A stretch of DNA of 64,000 nucleotides, taken from assembly GCF_023065955.2 (NCBI RefSeq), contig NW_026622985.1:74823931-74887930 (forward strand). The letters are read 5' to 3'. This DNA comes from Ursus arctos (Eukaryota > Chordata > Mammalia > Carnivora > Ursidae). The notes under the pieces were generated by a model. It worked only from the letters and a program-made list of their open reading frames with translations. It made no database searches and had not been told where the DNA came from. The position numbers and the translations under genes were made by a program. Shown in pieces: positions 22,586 to 35,460 of this stretch (positions within the stretch are counted from its first letter, which is position 1; every line of letters starts with the position of its first letter).

Positions 22586-22770
22586 TACTCCTCTGAACAA
22601 TTCTATGAGGTAGGTTCTACTAACATTTTCATTCTGTAGATGAGAAAACTGAGGCACAGACAGGTTTCCTAACTTTCCCAGGGTCCCACAGCTATTAATT
22701 TGGTAGAGCCAGGATGTGAAGGCAGGTGGTTTGGCTCCAGAGCTCATGTTCCTAAGCCATGCTGACCCTT
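22586..22770 (-). mobile_element. MIR SINE
   Basis: CAATTCTATGAGGTAGGTTC, GATGAGAAAACTGAGGCACA, GGTCCCACAGCTATTAATTT, GGTAGAGCCAGGATGTGAAG. Clear MIR in reverse orientation. Shadow ORFs cross it and the L1 tail. Confidence 0.92.
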
Positions 22771-23050
22771 TAAATATCAGATGGACAACAGTCCTTCAAG
22801 GCTCACCTTAAGGAATCCTCTCAAATGAATTTCCCTAACAATCAGATATTTGGCACAACAAATTTCTATTTTTAATTAGAAGAAAATCTATTTGATCTTT
22901 AGTTTGATAACTGCATTCTTTGATCATAACAGTAAAATCTGGAAAATAAAGAAAATTTCACCCATAGTTGCATTATTCTATTTAGTGTATTTAGTCTATT
23001 TCATTTATGAAGTTTTAATATGCATCTGTTTTCTGGGTTTTTTGTTTTTG

Positions 23051-23229
23051 TTTTTTTTTTTTAAGAGAGGGAGGGGGAGGGGCCGAGGGGGAAGGAGAGA
23101 GAGAATCTTAAGCAGGCTCCACACCAAGTGCTGAGCCCGATGTGGGGCTGGATCTCACGACCCTGAGATCATGACCTGAGCCGAAATCAAGAATCGGACA
23201 CTTAACCTGACTGAGCCACCCAGGCGCCT
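23051..23229 (-). mobile_element. CAN SINE
   Basis: T-run, GA-rich body (GAGGGAGGGGGAGGGGCCGA), ...GATGTGGGGCTGGATCTCAC and GAGCCACCCAGGCGCC. Possible target duplication CATCTGTTTT on both sides. Confidence 0.92.
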
Positions 23230-23617
23230 CTACGTTCATCTGTTTTTTCACTACTATTATCAAAATACAAGCAATTCTGTAACTACAGTGTATTTTTCAG
23301 ATTCATTTTACATAAAGGCAGCCTGATGTTTCAGTCAGTCTTCATACTTCCCTTATCTTGAGAAGATTCAAATAAACCCCAAATGTCCCATCTTCCCAGG
23401 TGTCCTCCCTTCTACCACCTCTATTCACCCTGAACTCTGCACACCGTCTCTGTGTAGGCACACCACGGAATGAGTGGAATATACCCTGGAGAGGTGAGGG
23501 AGGAAATGATCTGATAAGTCATAAATTTCTGGGGGGCTGAAGGGGCCATTCAAATTTCCTAGTCAGATGTCCCCCTAGCAGTTGATGAAAGCAGGCCAGG
23601 ACAGGTGCAGTGACTCA

Positions 23618-23632
23618 CCCCCCCCCCCCCCC
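23618..23632. repeat. C homopolymer of 15
   Basis: Uninterrupted C-run followed by CCGCCACCACGG. Confidence 0.9.
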
Positions 23633-26069
23633 GCCACCACGGTAGCGACAGACCTGGGACCACAGGCACAGGTGTCCTGGCTGTTACACTGGTACTTGTT
23701 CTACACAACTACTACGCACAGTCTTCCATCGGCACCACCACTCAGCTACACGTATCAGAGCAATGAGCTAAAAGCAAGTATCTTTAAATAAAGTCCAAAT
23801 TCTTCCTGACCTCCCACAAGGCTCACTTAACGAGCCCAAGGTTTTTGCTTTATACACTCAGTGTTAATATTATAAAACTTCTGGATGTGTGCAAAGAAAC
23901 AAAAAGTACTATTCCATCAGTACATAGTACAAAAATTTTATGGTAAGGCATCAATTGAGATGGAACTGACCTATTATAATTCTGTATGTTAACTGTTTAT
24001 AAAATTATATAGTATTCTTAAATAGTTTTCACTGTAATTTTTTTTAATGCTACAAATTAATTAGGATAACCTATGAATATGGTCGGTGGGTTCTGAAAGA
24101 AAATTTTAAAAATCCTCATATTTCACTTTCAATTTTTTGGCCTGATTTCCTTTTAGATGCTCAGATAGGACACTGAAGGATACTTAAAAAGCAAAAGAGC
24201 ATAGTTATTTGATGCATGAAAAAGAAAAAAGTAACGTAGGTTAAAATATTACGCCCTGGAGAAAAATCTTGAGAATAAGAGGGTGTTGAACAGAAAGCCA
24301 CATTTAAGCCTAAAGTTAAAGGAAAACTAATTTATTACGGGAGAAATCAGAGAAGTTTTACAAAGGGAGTATAAGTTAAAACATTTAGCTTAGTGATCAT
24401 TAAAGCCATGCTTGAAAATGTTTCTACCATTATTACATAATTAGTCACTAGTAAATTAAAATGAAATATAAAGTTCTTAATGATTTAAATTAGCATACAG
24501 AAAGGGACGTGAATATAAGGTATTTGGAAAAACAAAGTTGGCTTTATGGCTTCTTCTTTTTATCATTCTACAACAGTTACACCGATGTTTATAAAGTATC
24601 ACAGACAGACTTCTCTTCTGAAAGCTGTATTTGGAAAAAAGGATGATTTATTAAGATCCTAGCAAATACTTCGTTAGAAGTTTTGGCAAGGCAGTAAGAA
24701 GTGGGATTTCTATGAAATTAGAATAAGTCAGAATAAGGTAAATTCACATTGGGAAGGCAAATAACCCTACCTATAGGTTCAAATGTCAAAACATGGTTAT
24801 TTTAGACAAGGACATGTAGGAAAATCATTCTAAAAGGTCAACTTAAATCGAGAATCAATGTTTTCCAGGGAAAAAACAGACCTGTCCTTTTTGTAAGGCC
24901 TGGACCCTCTAAGCAAATGCCACCTGACAAAAGTAAGATTTCCTTCTCTTTGATCATGAGACTATCCCCTAAACTAATTGAAGATCATAAGCCTTAAAAT
25001 CATCAACAACGCAGTTTCACTGGAGTGCAGTCATTTCATGAGTAAATGCCACGTTTGACAGCATGACACCCTAGCCCCTGAATGCATGGCTGGTGGACTC
25101 CCTGGAAAAGCACAGGACAACAATAATGCAGCCAGGTTGGTGTTTACACTGTTTTTCCTGCTGGAAGCTGCTACGTACGGTCTCTCCCCTGCAGCAAGAA
25201 ACAGGCCTAGTGCCTTTTAAACCTTTATCATATAAAGTAAACAGAGACTTTTATAAGTGACAATTATAAAATATTTCAGTACATATGTTTGATCAACAAA
25301 TGTTTAAATAGCCAAGCATGCCTCTGCACAAAGAGAAACAGGAGACTTATGGGACAGTGATTTGGCTAATATTTCACCTTACCAGCTCTTAATTGTGAAA
25401 AACTCTTACAGAGCTTTACACTCATGAAGTCTTCATTCATTTTTTTCCTATAAAATAATCAGTTGCATGCAGACCTCGGGCAGATCCTGGTCGTCTGCCT
25501 CTATGTATTTGTGACAACTTAATTTTCTTCTTTCTCCTTCACCATTGTAGAATTGTCATTAGAGTCATTTGTCTTATTTAATTCCATTTTATTTTACCTT
25601 TGTTTTGACTGAGAAAGTAACATTTGAATTAGGAAAATGTTATTTAATAAAAACAGGAACCGTATTCTGAGATTTTAAGTTAATACTGTTGTTTAGCCAC
25701 TAGGCTATGCTAAAGGATAGTCCATTTGTTCAGGAACACTTCTGTCTTCCAGCTACCCAAAAAAAGGAGGCAAATAAATTTGAAAACTGGATATGAATTA
25801 TTTAGCCATTCAAAACCTAGTTGCTAATTCATTTAACAGATATATATGAGTTTATATAATTAGTTTATAGGACATATTCCAAAAAAATAAACGGACCCTT
25901 TTAAAAAAAAAATCACATCTGTGTCATGTAGTAATGTCCAGTTTGGTTTTAAAAGGATGAAATCATCTTTGTGTTTATTTTATCCAAACTAAACATGCAG
26001 TCAATCCTATTTTTAAAAAATTATAATGTCTAGTCATGGACTGGTTATCAGGAACATCAGCTTTTTTTT

Positions 26070-26266
26070 TCTTTTTTTAAAGATTTTATTTATTTATTTG
26101 ACAGAGATAGAGACAGCCAGCGAGAGAGGGAACACAAGTAGGGGGAGTGGGAGAGGAAGAAGCAGGCTCATAGCGGAGGAGCCTGACGTGGGGCTCGATC
26201 CCAGAACGCCGGGATCACGCCCTGAGCCGAAGGCAGACTTAACCGCTGTTCCACCCAGGCGCCCCT
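26070..26266 (-). mobile_element. CAN SINE, full length
   Basis: TTAAAGATTTTATTTATTTA tail and CCACCCAGGCGCCCC head. Target duplication AGGAACATCAGCTTTTT before and AGAAACATCAGCTTTTT after. The open frame KILFIYLTEIETASERGNTS across it is an antisense reading of the SINE and recurs in other copies. Confidence 0.96.
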
Positions 26267-27347
26267 AGAAACATCAGCTTTTTATCAGATATGTTTTTCT
26301 GCTTATAAAAAGGTTATTTAAAAATGCAACAGTTGAGAACCAAACACATTTATTTTAGATATTTTTCACATTAAAATTATACTTTATTCTCTAACTTGTG
26401 TTTAGAACCCTTTGCGTTTCAACTTAGGAATGCAACTTACTGCCATTTTTTCCTTAAAACTCTAAGGAGTACACTACTATTTTCATCAGCACATTATATT
26501 AATACCTATCCTTGATTGCATACATTGAGGGCAGTAGGATTCAAATATGCTTAAGAAACTCACAGTGCAGTTGGGGGCACAAAAAATAAACACTGATGAA
26601 ATGTATTGAGGGCCCACACAGGTGCTATATATGTGATGAATATTCATCTATTTACATGTTATAATGGTTCACATAAGAGATGCCCACATTCTTAGAACAT
26701 CCAACAGGTTTTATAACTAAAGACCCAGAGGATTTCAAAGTCTAGTTCTCAAAAGTGCTCTGAAGATGAAAATCCATCACCCTCCCAATTTATTGTTTAA
26801 TCCACTTGATAATCTCTCTATAAGAGGGGTTTGCCATATTTTAAAGATAAATTAATCTTTTCTTAACTTGTCTCTTTTTCAATTATTCATTACTCCTCTG
26901 TTAATTATTCATTATAGGATGAATTATTGACAGAACACAACCCAGCCCCAAAGAAAACCGCTATTAATCTACTACTCCTGTCCTATTATCGCTTTGGCAG
27001 ATGAGGGAGTACTTGGAAGGAAAAGGTTAGTGGACTTTCTCTTCTTAAATGTAATTAAGCTCAGTAAAATCCATTTATGAAACACTGCAGAAAAGAGATG
27101 AATACAGTTATGATGTCAAATCATGTTTGCCCATATTCACAGGGGTGATATTTAAAATATTTATGTGTTTCCACAAGCACCAAGGAACCCAAACAGCTGC
27201 TTGTGCTAGAGCACCTGACCTGCCCACAGGGATACACTGCTATTACAGCAATGCTGAAAATCTTTAATTCTCCTGGACCATCGTCATTATTATTACATCC
27301 AATATGGACATTAAATTAGCTTTTACTGAATCGCTACTATGGAATAT
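26267..27347. other. CADPS2 intron, no gene seen
   Basis: Repeat-free except short A/T runs. ATTA-core motifs cluster at 26845-26935 (TTTTCAATTATTCATTACTC, GTTAATTATTCATTATAGGA). Confidence 0.45.
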
Positions 27348-27545
27348 ATTTTTTTTAAAGATTTTATTTATTTATTTGACAGAGATAGAGACAGCCAACG
27401 AGAGAGGGAACACAGTCAGGGGGAGTGGGAGAGGAAGAAGCAAGCTCACAGCAGAGGAGCCTGATGTGGGGCTCGATCCCATAACGCCAGGATCACGCCC
27501 TGAGCCGAAGGCAGACGCTTAACCGCTGTGCCACCCAGGCGCCCC
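27348..27545 (-). mobile_element. CAN SINE, full length
   Basis: Same subfamily as 26070-26266. Target duplication CTATGGAATAT before and CTACGGAATAT after. Confidence 0.95.
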
Positions 27546-29910
27546 TACGGAATATGATATTCTTAATTATGCTGCATAACACCCCAACTAGCAGAACAGC
27601 ATCACAGGTATTTTCAGCTCTAGAATTCTTTCCTTCTACTGCTAGTAGAAGGAGACTATACTATAAACTGCAGAGATATCTGCATGTCTAGAATTGCCTG
27701 TTGGTATCTTTTAGAGATGGCAGATGATAATCCACCTGGCTGGATCTAAAGCATTCCTGATCTGAATCCAAAGTGAGTTCTTCGGCTTTCTATATTAAAT
27801 TGAGAGGCTGTGATATATTCTCTTTAATGATCCCCTTGACCGGTAGTCTTGGACAGAAGTCAACTCCAGACCCATCCTGGGGTTCCTGACTTAGAGGCTC
27901 AGAGGTAAGGTATAAACCAGTTCTCCTTCAGTGCAAAGGATTAATAATAAAAAATAAAAAAAGGAAAACAAAAAATCAGGTCTTGGCAGGGCGTTGGATG
28001 GTCCCACCTGCCCTGGAGCATTCTAAAGGAAGAAGTTGCCAAAGAGGAGAGCAGGGCTTTCTTTCCACAGAAGTGAAAGGCTGCAGAACTTGCCACATGC
28101 CCAACCTCAAGTTTAATCTTGGTTCTTGGGACACTTTGAAGGTGCCAGGGGTATTCACCAGGGTGCTTTGCAAATTAAAGACTACGTTGGAATTATAATA
28201 CACAGGTTCCGATTTCTTATGGTGCCCTTCATCAAAAGAGACGGATATAAAAATAGTAGCGAAATAACTACTGTGCCGGGAACATACGTTCCTTTGTGTC
28301 TAACTCTAGACTCTACTTGTCTCTAAGCACTTTGGGGAAGTAGTATTCCAGCTCTCGATTCTCACAGCTCTCTATGCCAGCTGCACCCAACTTGTCTTCA
28401 TTGGCTTTGAAAGTCCTTCCAGAACTCTTTCTTGCCCATGAATATGCTATGTCATGTGAATGGAACCTTCCTCCTCATTGCCCACCTGAATGCATACTTC
28501 AGGTTTTATCTCAAAAGTCAGGTGACTTGTGAGATTTTCATGACTAACTGCAGCTAAAATCAGGTGTCCTTCTCACCAGTTCCCATTCCTCTCTTGGAGC
28601 ACTTATTGTTCACTATTATAATTATTTGTACACAAGCCCGAATCCCTGACCAGCCACTTCCTTTAGACCAGAGAGAGTACACCACTGAGGTTTGCTCTGG
28701 GAAGAACAGAGTAAGGGCTCAATACATACCTGCTAAATAAACCCATGGTGAGCAGGCAGACGGAGGAATGAGCAGAACTCTATTAAATCCCAGAACTCAA
28801 TCTGCGTTACGAGCTGAGTCATGGTTGGCCTTTACTGTGCATTACTACATTGAAGATGCCATAGTATGGGCTACCCAAATTATGGTTTCCTTTCAAAGAG
28901 CCCGCCCTCTGAGCTGTTCTTCCCATCAGTGAGACTTGTTCTGACTCTGCTTATGTTGCCCATCCAAACCAAGGAAGCAATGTAGTCCTTAACCCTGTTA
29001 GTCATCCAAAAACTCCTTATCTTATTGACTCATCAGTTAACTCAGCCACAGTGTTGGTGATTTGGCTCCAAAGCCCACAGACGACACCTCTCCGTACAGG
29101 AAAGCACCTTCTTAGACTCTTATGTTGGTTGCTAATCTCAGAGGGGGCCATTTTAGCAACTGCTTCTCTCCACTGTGAAAAAAAGGTCACATTCTTTCCT
29201 AATAACTAAAAGCCCTGTGCTGGGATTTGACTGTAGTGAGTCCAATAGTGTTAATCTTAGAAAGACCCAGGTTTTTAACAAACTCATTTTATTGTATTCA
29301 AGAATCCAGACCTGTTACCTCACCAACTACAAGGGATAAAGAACCCTGGCTGAGATGAGGGCTGACCCTGGCCCACGGGAGTCCCCAGGAGACAGGCTCT
29401 GTGGTCTGGCTTACCCACCAGCGTCGGTTCCTCCAGTATTGATGTAGTTTTCCACTCACACATTGGATGAACACTCACATTCCTCCCTGACACAACTTTC
29501 ACAGCCTCCTGGGTTATATCTGAATGACATTTTAGCTTTAATATATTTTAAGAAAGTTTAACTATTTCTAGAGACCTGAATGCTATGCTTGTTTCAACCA
29601 TCATTATGTTTTGCAAAGTATCTCTTAGAAGTTATCTCCATCTATCACTACTCTTTATCCACAGAAATGTTGTAAAATACCATGCAATCGTTACCAATGT
29701 TATGTTAGCATGGAAACAGTTATTTTAATTAAATACCCATGTGTTTAGATCTAAAGGTGTCTAGGAGTTTAAAAAATTAAGTTATCCCATAAATGTCATT
29801 TTGGAGGAAAATTCCATGATATACTGACTCTGTCAGTAAACTGACAAAAGTGAAACATTGAAATTAAATCCACTAATTCAGAAGAAAAAGATCTTCAAGT
29901 ACACACTCAC
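27546..29910. other. CADPS2 intron next to the 29911-30050 exon
   Basis: L2 3' end at 28370-28742. The 27760-28330 segment is GC-balanced with frames open on both strands that I do not recognise. The last 170 bases before the exon's donor side are unremarkable. Confidence 0.45.
28370..28742 (+). mobile_element. LINE-2 3' end
   Basis: CATACTTCAGGTTTTATCTC, AAAAGTCAGGTGACTTGTGA, GAGCACTTATTGTTCACTAT, AACAGAGTAAGGGCTCAATA, CATACCTGCTAAATAAA follow the L2 3' end in order. Highly diverged. Confidence 0.6.
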
Positions 29911-30050
29911 CCACTATGTTTCATATGTGGCGGTTTATCCATTCGTACTGCTAATTTGATTTTTAAGTCCGAGTCCTGGCTATTTTTTGGAACTATCATT
30001 CGGTGCAACTCAGCTGACTTGGAGCTATTAGACGTTGGGTATAATATCAC
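29911..30050 (-). CDS. CADPS2: CADPS2 exon encoding the C2 domain end and C2-PH linker
   Basis: This internal exon of 140 nt gives 46 codons plus two bases. Read on the minus strand it gives [20 protein letters not shown], then [20 protein letters not shown], then PHMKHS and a split GG. This is the CADPS2 segment that follows ...EDKELGR and runs up to the PH domain, which begins at the next Gly-Tyr. The [11 protein letters not shown] stretch is what I remember as CADPS2; CADPS1 differs here. The acceptor is strong: TTTTCTTTTTGTGTCTTTTACAG ends at 30051. The donor is TGG|GTGAGTG, with the intron starting at 29910. Phase is 0 on entry and 2 on exit. It joins the 52267-52378 exon without frame loss across about 22.2 kb of intron. 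No frameshift or stop is present, so the gene looks functional here. The partner PH exon was not found at lower coordinates. Confidence 0.95.
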
Positions 30051-30749
30051 CTGTAAAAGACACAAAAAGAAAACATTTAAGTGCACAATACAGTGCCTAG
30101 TGATTGAAACGGAAATCTTTTCTATGTTTTCCTGTTTAAAAAGAAGGTATCATGCCCAAATGTGTCTAAGCCATTTGACTCTCACCACAACAGATGGGTT
30201 TTCAATACAGACTCATTTATCTTTTTGACAAATATGTGTTTTCATATTATCACATAACGAGTTTTCTTCCTGTGTCACTTCATAATGAGGTAAGAGCACA
30301 AAGGCTGCAGCTGAATTGACAGCTGAGAAATACTTGTTAGTCACCTATAATTTCAAGACTATTCTAAACTCCTCAGGACAAAAGTTCAGAGAGAAATATT
30401 TTTTGAAATTACAGATAGCATGTTTAAGAAAGTAAAACCAATTATTTTAGGCAGCAAAAATATAACTCGTATTTTAATACTTTCATTGTAAAATAGTGTT
30501 GAATGAAATCAACTCAATAAGAGATGGAAAAGACTGGCATCATAGCACATTTTCTGTCTTAGATCAATACCAAAGGATTTTTCGCCCTGATGACATGTTT
30601 TCAAAACTATGAAGATGATATTATGATTGAAACAAAGTAATTATTCTTAACAAAACTTCCAAATTACCAAGTGATTATTTCATAGCCCCACAGCTTCACA
30701 AAGCCAACACAGAAGAAAAGCTTACTCTTCCGATAATACGCGTCATGTA

Positions 30750-32951
30750 TAAGCATACCCCATCTTACAGCATTTCACTGTGTTGTTCTTCACAGACACC
30801 ACATTTTACAAATTAAAGTCTGTGGCAAGCCTGCGTTGAGCAGGCCTACTGGTGCCGTTTCGCCAACAGCATCTGCTCACCTTGCGTCTCCGTCACATTT
30901 TTGGTAATTCTCAAAATGTTTCAAACTTTCACATTATTATTCTATCTGTGATGGTGATCTGTGATCAGATAATAACCTTATGATAGCCTCTGAGTGTTCA
31001 AGTTAAAGAAGGAGTCACCCGTATCACTTTAAATCAAAATCTAGAAATCACTAAGCTTAATGAGGAAGGCATGTCAAAAGCCAAGATAGGCTGAAGGCTA
31101 GGTCTCGTGGGCCAAGTTGTCATTGCAAAGGAAAGTTCTTGCATGAAATTGAAGGTGTACTCCAGGGCATGCATAAGTGATAAAAAGCAAAACAGCCTTA
31201 TTGCTAATACAGAGAAAGTTTCAGTGGTTGGGATAGAAGATCAAATAAGCCACAACATTCCCTCATGCCTCATGCAGAGCAAGACCCGAACTGTTTGCAA
31301 TTCTGTGCAGGATGAGAGAGGTAAGGCAGCTGCAGAAGAAAAGTCTGAAACTAGCAGAGGTTGGTTCATGAGGTTTAAGGAAAGAAACCAATCTCCGTAA
31401 CTAATAAAAGTGGCAACGCTGAACAACATATTTTCGATGTACACGAAACAGTCTTATATTGGGAGAAGAGATCATCTTAGACTTTCATAGCTAGAGAGGA
31501 GAAGTCACTTACTGGTTTCAAAGCATCCAACGGACAGGCGGACTCTCTTATTAGGGGCTCATGTAGCTGGTGACTTTAATTTGAAGCTAAAGCTCATTTA
31601 CCTACCATTCCAAAAATCCTAGGGCCCTTAAGAATGATACTAAATCTGCTCTGCTTGAGCTCTGTAAATGGAATAACAAAGCCCTGATAACAGCACATCT
31701 GTTTATAACGTGGTTTACTGGCTATTTTAAGTCCACTGTTGAGACCTACTGCTCAGAAAAAAGATTCCTTTCAAAATATTACTGTTTAATGACAATGCAC
31801 CTGGTCACCCAAGATCTCTGATGGAGATGGACAAGGAGATTAATGTTCTTTCCATGCTTGCTAACACAACATCCGTCCTGCAGCCCATGGATCGAGGAGT
31901 GATTTTCACTTTGAAGTCTTATGTAAGAAACATACTTTGTAAGGCTAAAGCTGCCGTAGATAATGATTACTCTGATGGATCTAGGCAAGGTAAATAGAAA
32001 ACCTTCTGGAAAGGATTCACCATTCTAGGTGCCATTAAGAACATTTATGATTCATGGGAAGAGGTCAAAATATCAACAGTAGCAGGAGTTTGGAAGAAGT
32101 TGATTCCAATTCTCCTGGATGATTTTAGGAAGTTTCAAGACTTCAGTGGAGGAAGTAACTGCAGATGTGCTGCAAACAGCAAGAGAACCAGAAGTAGAGC
32201 CTGACGATGGGACTGAACAACTATTTCTTGAGATACAACAAGATTGGCATGAGGCCAATTAATTACCCTGCAATGACCTGTAAGTGTTCAAGTGAAAGGC
32301 AGAGTCACACAACAAACGGCTGCAGTCTCATGGGAACACGTCAGCAGGTACTTCTTGTGAATGAGTAAAGGACGTGCTTTGAGATGGAATCCACTCCTGA
32401 TGAAGATGCTGTGAAGACCGTTGAACTGACAATAAAGGATTTAGAGTATCACACAGACTTAGCTGGCAAAGCAGTGGCAGGGTTTGAGAGGACTGATTCT
32501 AACTCTGAAGGAAGTTCTACTGTGTGTAGAATGCTCGCAAACAGCATCGCATGCTAGAGAAATCGTTCACGAAAGGAAGAGTCGATCAATAACGGCAAAC
32601 TTCGTGTGGTCTCAATTTAAGAAGTGACCATGGCCACCCTAACCTTCAGGAACCACCACCCTGCACAGTCAAGGATCATCGACATCAAGGCAGGATCCTC
32701 CACCAGCAAAAAGATCGCGATTTCCTGAAAGCTCAGAAGATATTTAGCATTTTTAGTAATAAGTATTTTTTAATTAAGGTACATACTTTTTAAAGATGAT
32801 GTTATTGCACACTAACAGATTACAGTATAGTGTACCCATAACTTTTATATGCACTGAGAAACCAAAAAACTCATTTGACTCACTTCATCAGGATACCCAT
32901 TTTATTGCAGAACTCTGGAACTAAACTCACAGTATCTCTGAGGTATGCCTG
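30750..32951 (+). mobile_element. Tigger1 DNA transposon, nearly full length, inactive
   Basis: This pogo-type (TcMar-Tigger) element has terminal inverted repeats: the left end carries AGCATACCCCATCTTA (CAGGCATACC decayed to TAAGCATACC) and the right end reads GAGGTATGCCTG. TA dinucleotides at 30748-30749 and 32952-32953 are the expected TA target duplication. Length is about 2.2 kb against about 2.4 kb for the family. The degraded transposase runs left to right. The start region near 30980-31110 carries a helix-turn-helix-like KLNEEGMSKAKIG remnant. Residues around 31200-31400 give VSVVGIEDQISHNIPS and ASRGWFMRFKER-like text (CENP-B-type DNA-binding domain). The DDE catalytic region near 31600-31990 includes [11 protein letters not shown]- and LQPMD.GVI-like remnants. 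The ATG has become ATA, and many stops and small deletions are present. An internal segment is duplicated (see findings). It is a relic of a family that was active in early mammals. Confidence 0.93.
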
Positions 32952-33756
32952 TACATAAAACGATATATTTTCCCCACTTTAGTCAGTCGTAACATTATTT
33001 AGACATGGCATGTATCCAAGCCTTCACATTTTTAAATGGGAGGACTATATTCTGAAGGATAAAGATATGAAATGCAGTGTATATTTTAATCCACTCTTAC
33101 TTTAAACCAGTGTGACAAGTAAACAAACCTGAAATTTCTATATAAATGAAGAATTAGAAACACACTCAGGTATGCTAAAATGTTCTTAACAACAAAACGC
33201 GGCAAGTGAATTTGGCACGCTCTGCCAAAAAACAAAAGCCTTCATTTCATGTATAAGTGGAACTATTCACAGACAAATTTTCAAGCAAAGCTCTTTTTCT
33301 CTCTAGGAAAGACAACAGTCATAAAAGCTTCTTAAACTATTCTCAACCTCCCAGTTGTTAAATGCAACTACTATTTTGAGACTTTTCTCAAGCCTATCCT
33401 AAAAGCCACAGTGGAGTTGAATCCAGCATATCTACACGCTTCAGCATATAAAGGCACATCCAGTAACAGATAAAACGGCATTTGTGATATTTTAAAAAAA
33501 TGATATTATAGAATTAGTCCTTTCTGACTGCTAAAATATCCAATGGAACATTTTGCAGATTCTTAAATGACAGTTAAAAAAATAATAATTTTTGGCTCAA
33601 ACCAATAGACAAAACAATGTTGTTATCAACTTAGAGGAGAATTCCAAAAAAGAAACAAAGACGAAGGGCTGTCTATCCCCCACCCTCTGAAGCTGTAGCA
33701 GCCATTCCCCTAGCAATTCTGGAAAGCTTTTTCTCCTTCTCCCTACCACATCCTTT

Positions 33757-33767
33757 CCCCCCCCCCC
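33757..33767. repeat. C homopolymer of 11
   Basis: Uninterrupted C-run in a pyrimidine-rich stretch. Confidence 0.9.
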
Positions 33768-34736
33768 AAATTTATTTTGGCATGAGCCACCTACAGACTT
33801 TATTCCTTTCTAATTCTTCTTTCTATGTTTACACAAAAATTGGTATTGTTTCAAACCCCAAAAGTCTTATACAGGATGAGAATATTTAAGTGAAAACCTC
33901 TGGCAATTTTCTCATTCTCTAAATGCTGATGACGGGTCACTAAATAAGGTCCCAAAACAACTAATTGCATCTTATCCGCAAATTAAGGATCATCTCACTA
34001 TTGAATACCATCATTTCCGCCACATTTTAGTTTCCTAATGGGTACTTCTAAGTGAAGTCAGTGGAAGAATTTATTGCTTATCTCTGTTCAATTAAACATG
34101 TGAGGACCCATTATGTGGGGACACTCAAAGGTGAAAGAAGACAGATGGCTCAGATCCTTCAGGGAGTTCATAGTTTCTTATCAGAGCAGAGTTCAAAACT
34201 ATCGGATGATCTTACTTCCTCTCATTGCCCTCCTATCCCTGAGATGTGCCAACGTTTTCTGATTTTGTCAGTCTCTGGGTTCACTCACTGTCATGTCTTT
34301 GTTGGCTCGGTTCTATCACATGGGAACTAATACCCTGGGTTACATTTCCTCCTTTTCAAAGACCTAAAATTGTCTGTTTCTCCTGACAAACACTGACACA
34401 TGTAACAAATGGAGGTCCATCCATAGGAAATACATTGTTTACAAAAGAACTGTACTGGTGGATAAGTCCTGAACCTAGTTTTAACAATGACTGTAAAACA
34501 GTCTCCAGGTCCCCAAATTGCACAAGCATGAAGTGGTTATGTCCTCTACATTGATGCAGATGGTAACAGACAAGCAGCAGCTCCCAATGTGTAGAGCCTA
34601 AAGGACCAGGAGGAATAGAGGACAAAGGAGCTCTTGTTCAGATGCAGAACAATGGTCTAATCAAGAGATCCTGAACACTGCAAGACAGGATTTCAGTCTT
34701 GTCCCTGGACAATTATTGCTATGTATTTTCACTTTA

Positions 34737-34761
34737 CCCCCCCCCCCCCCCCCCCCCCCCC
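34737..34761. repeat. C homopolymer of 25
   Basis: The longest C-run in the window; read length here may be unreliable. Confidence 0.9.
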
Positions 34762-34989
34762 GCCGAAATGGGCTACTTGATTGTAGCTCGCCTACATCTG
34801 TTCCACTGCTGTAGACTGGATTGGTGCTAGGGCAGGGTGGGGAGGGGAGGTGGAGTAGTTCATAGGTTGCAAAGAGCCACAGCTGGGCCTGACAGAGATG
34901 CTGGATTCTGGCCTGGATGAAACTTTGGGTTGATTCCCTTGAGATGAAGCGAATGTGTTCTATGTGTAGGAGGAAGGGTAACAGACCTA

Positions 34990-35460
34990 TTTTCATCTTT
35001 GGCTACAGGGGCAAACTACAGCTGATCATCTGTTTACTAGGATTTGTGCTTTGCCTAGCACAGAACTAGCTAGAAGCAGCTAGTCAGACAGAGATTGTAT
35101 TTTCTAGCTCCTCTTGCATCTAAGTAGGGACATATGAAAGTTCTAGCTAATGGAATATGAAGAGAAGTGGTAAGCATCACTCTGGGGAAAAACGATGAAG
35201 ATACAGGTATGCCGTCTCATCCTTTTTACTATCTGCTAGCCAAATGCAGAGAACTCCAATGCTCTAGGAAGTGAGAGCCATAAAACGAAACGGAAGAAAC
35301 TATAAGCCTGACTCACCACACGGAGGAAAGCTACCCCATCTATCAGGAATGCCCACAGCAAACCGTTATGCAGGTGTTACTGTTTTGAACTAGTGAAATG
35401 TTTGTTGCAGCATTTAGTAGTATCCTAAGTAGTACATTAACAGAGTTTGGCATCATAGGT
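34990..35460 (+). mobile_element. Possible ancient repeat, unnamed
   Basis: TTCTAGCTCCTCTTGCATCT, AAGTAGGGACATATGAAAGT and TCTAGCTAATGGAATATGAA resemble the CTCCCTTGCAGCTAGG.TGGCCATGTGACTAAGTTCTGGCCAATG motif of a common old mammalian repeat. Assignment is by pattern only. Confidence 0.4.

Larger units (their letters stand above)
22771..26069. other. CADPS2 intron, no gene seen
   Basis: Only the SINE at 23051-23229 and the 15-C run stand out. A short L2-like block (AAAGTCCAAATTCTTCCTGA) lies at 23790-23830. From 23850 to 26040 I recognise no repeat in an AT-rich stretch. Confidence 0.45.

Noticed and set aside
22343..22747. 134-codon minus-strand frame
   Set aside because: Antisense of the LINE-1 3' UTR and sense reading of a MIR; a shadow frame.
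26026..26268. Recurrent open frame KILFIYLTEIETASERGNTS (also at 27304, 39781, 41837, 45117, 48208, 58736)
   Set aside because: It is the antisense reading of the CAN SINE, repeated wherever a full-length copy occurs; not a protein family.
1..29910. Search for the next CADPS2 exon (PH domain start)
   Set aside because: No minus-strand match to the expected Trp-Lys-Arg-Trp-Lys-Lys coding pattern or the Cys-Ser-Tyr-Arg-Glu segment was seen; the exon probably lies beyond position 1.
31107..31400. 97-codon frame as a gene of its own
   Set aside because: It is the surviving DNA-binding part of the dead Tigger1 transposase.
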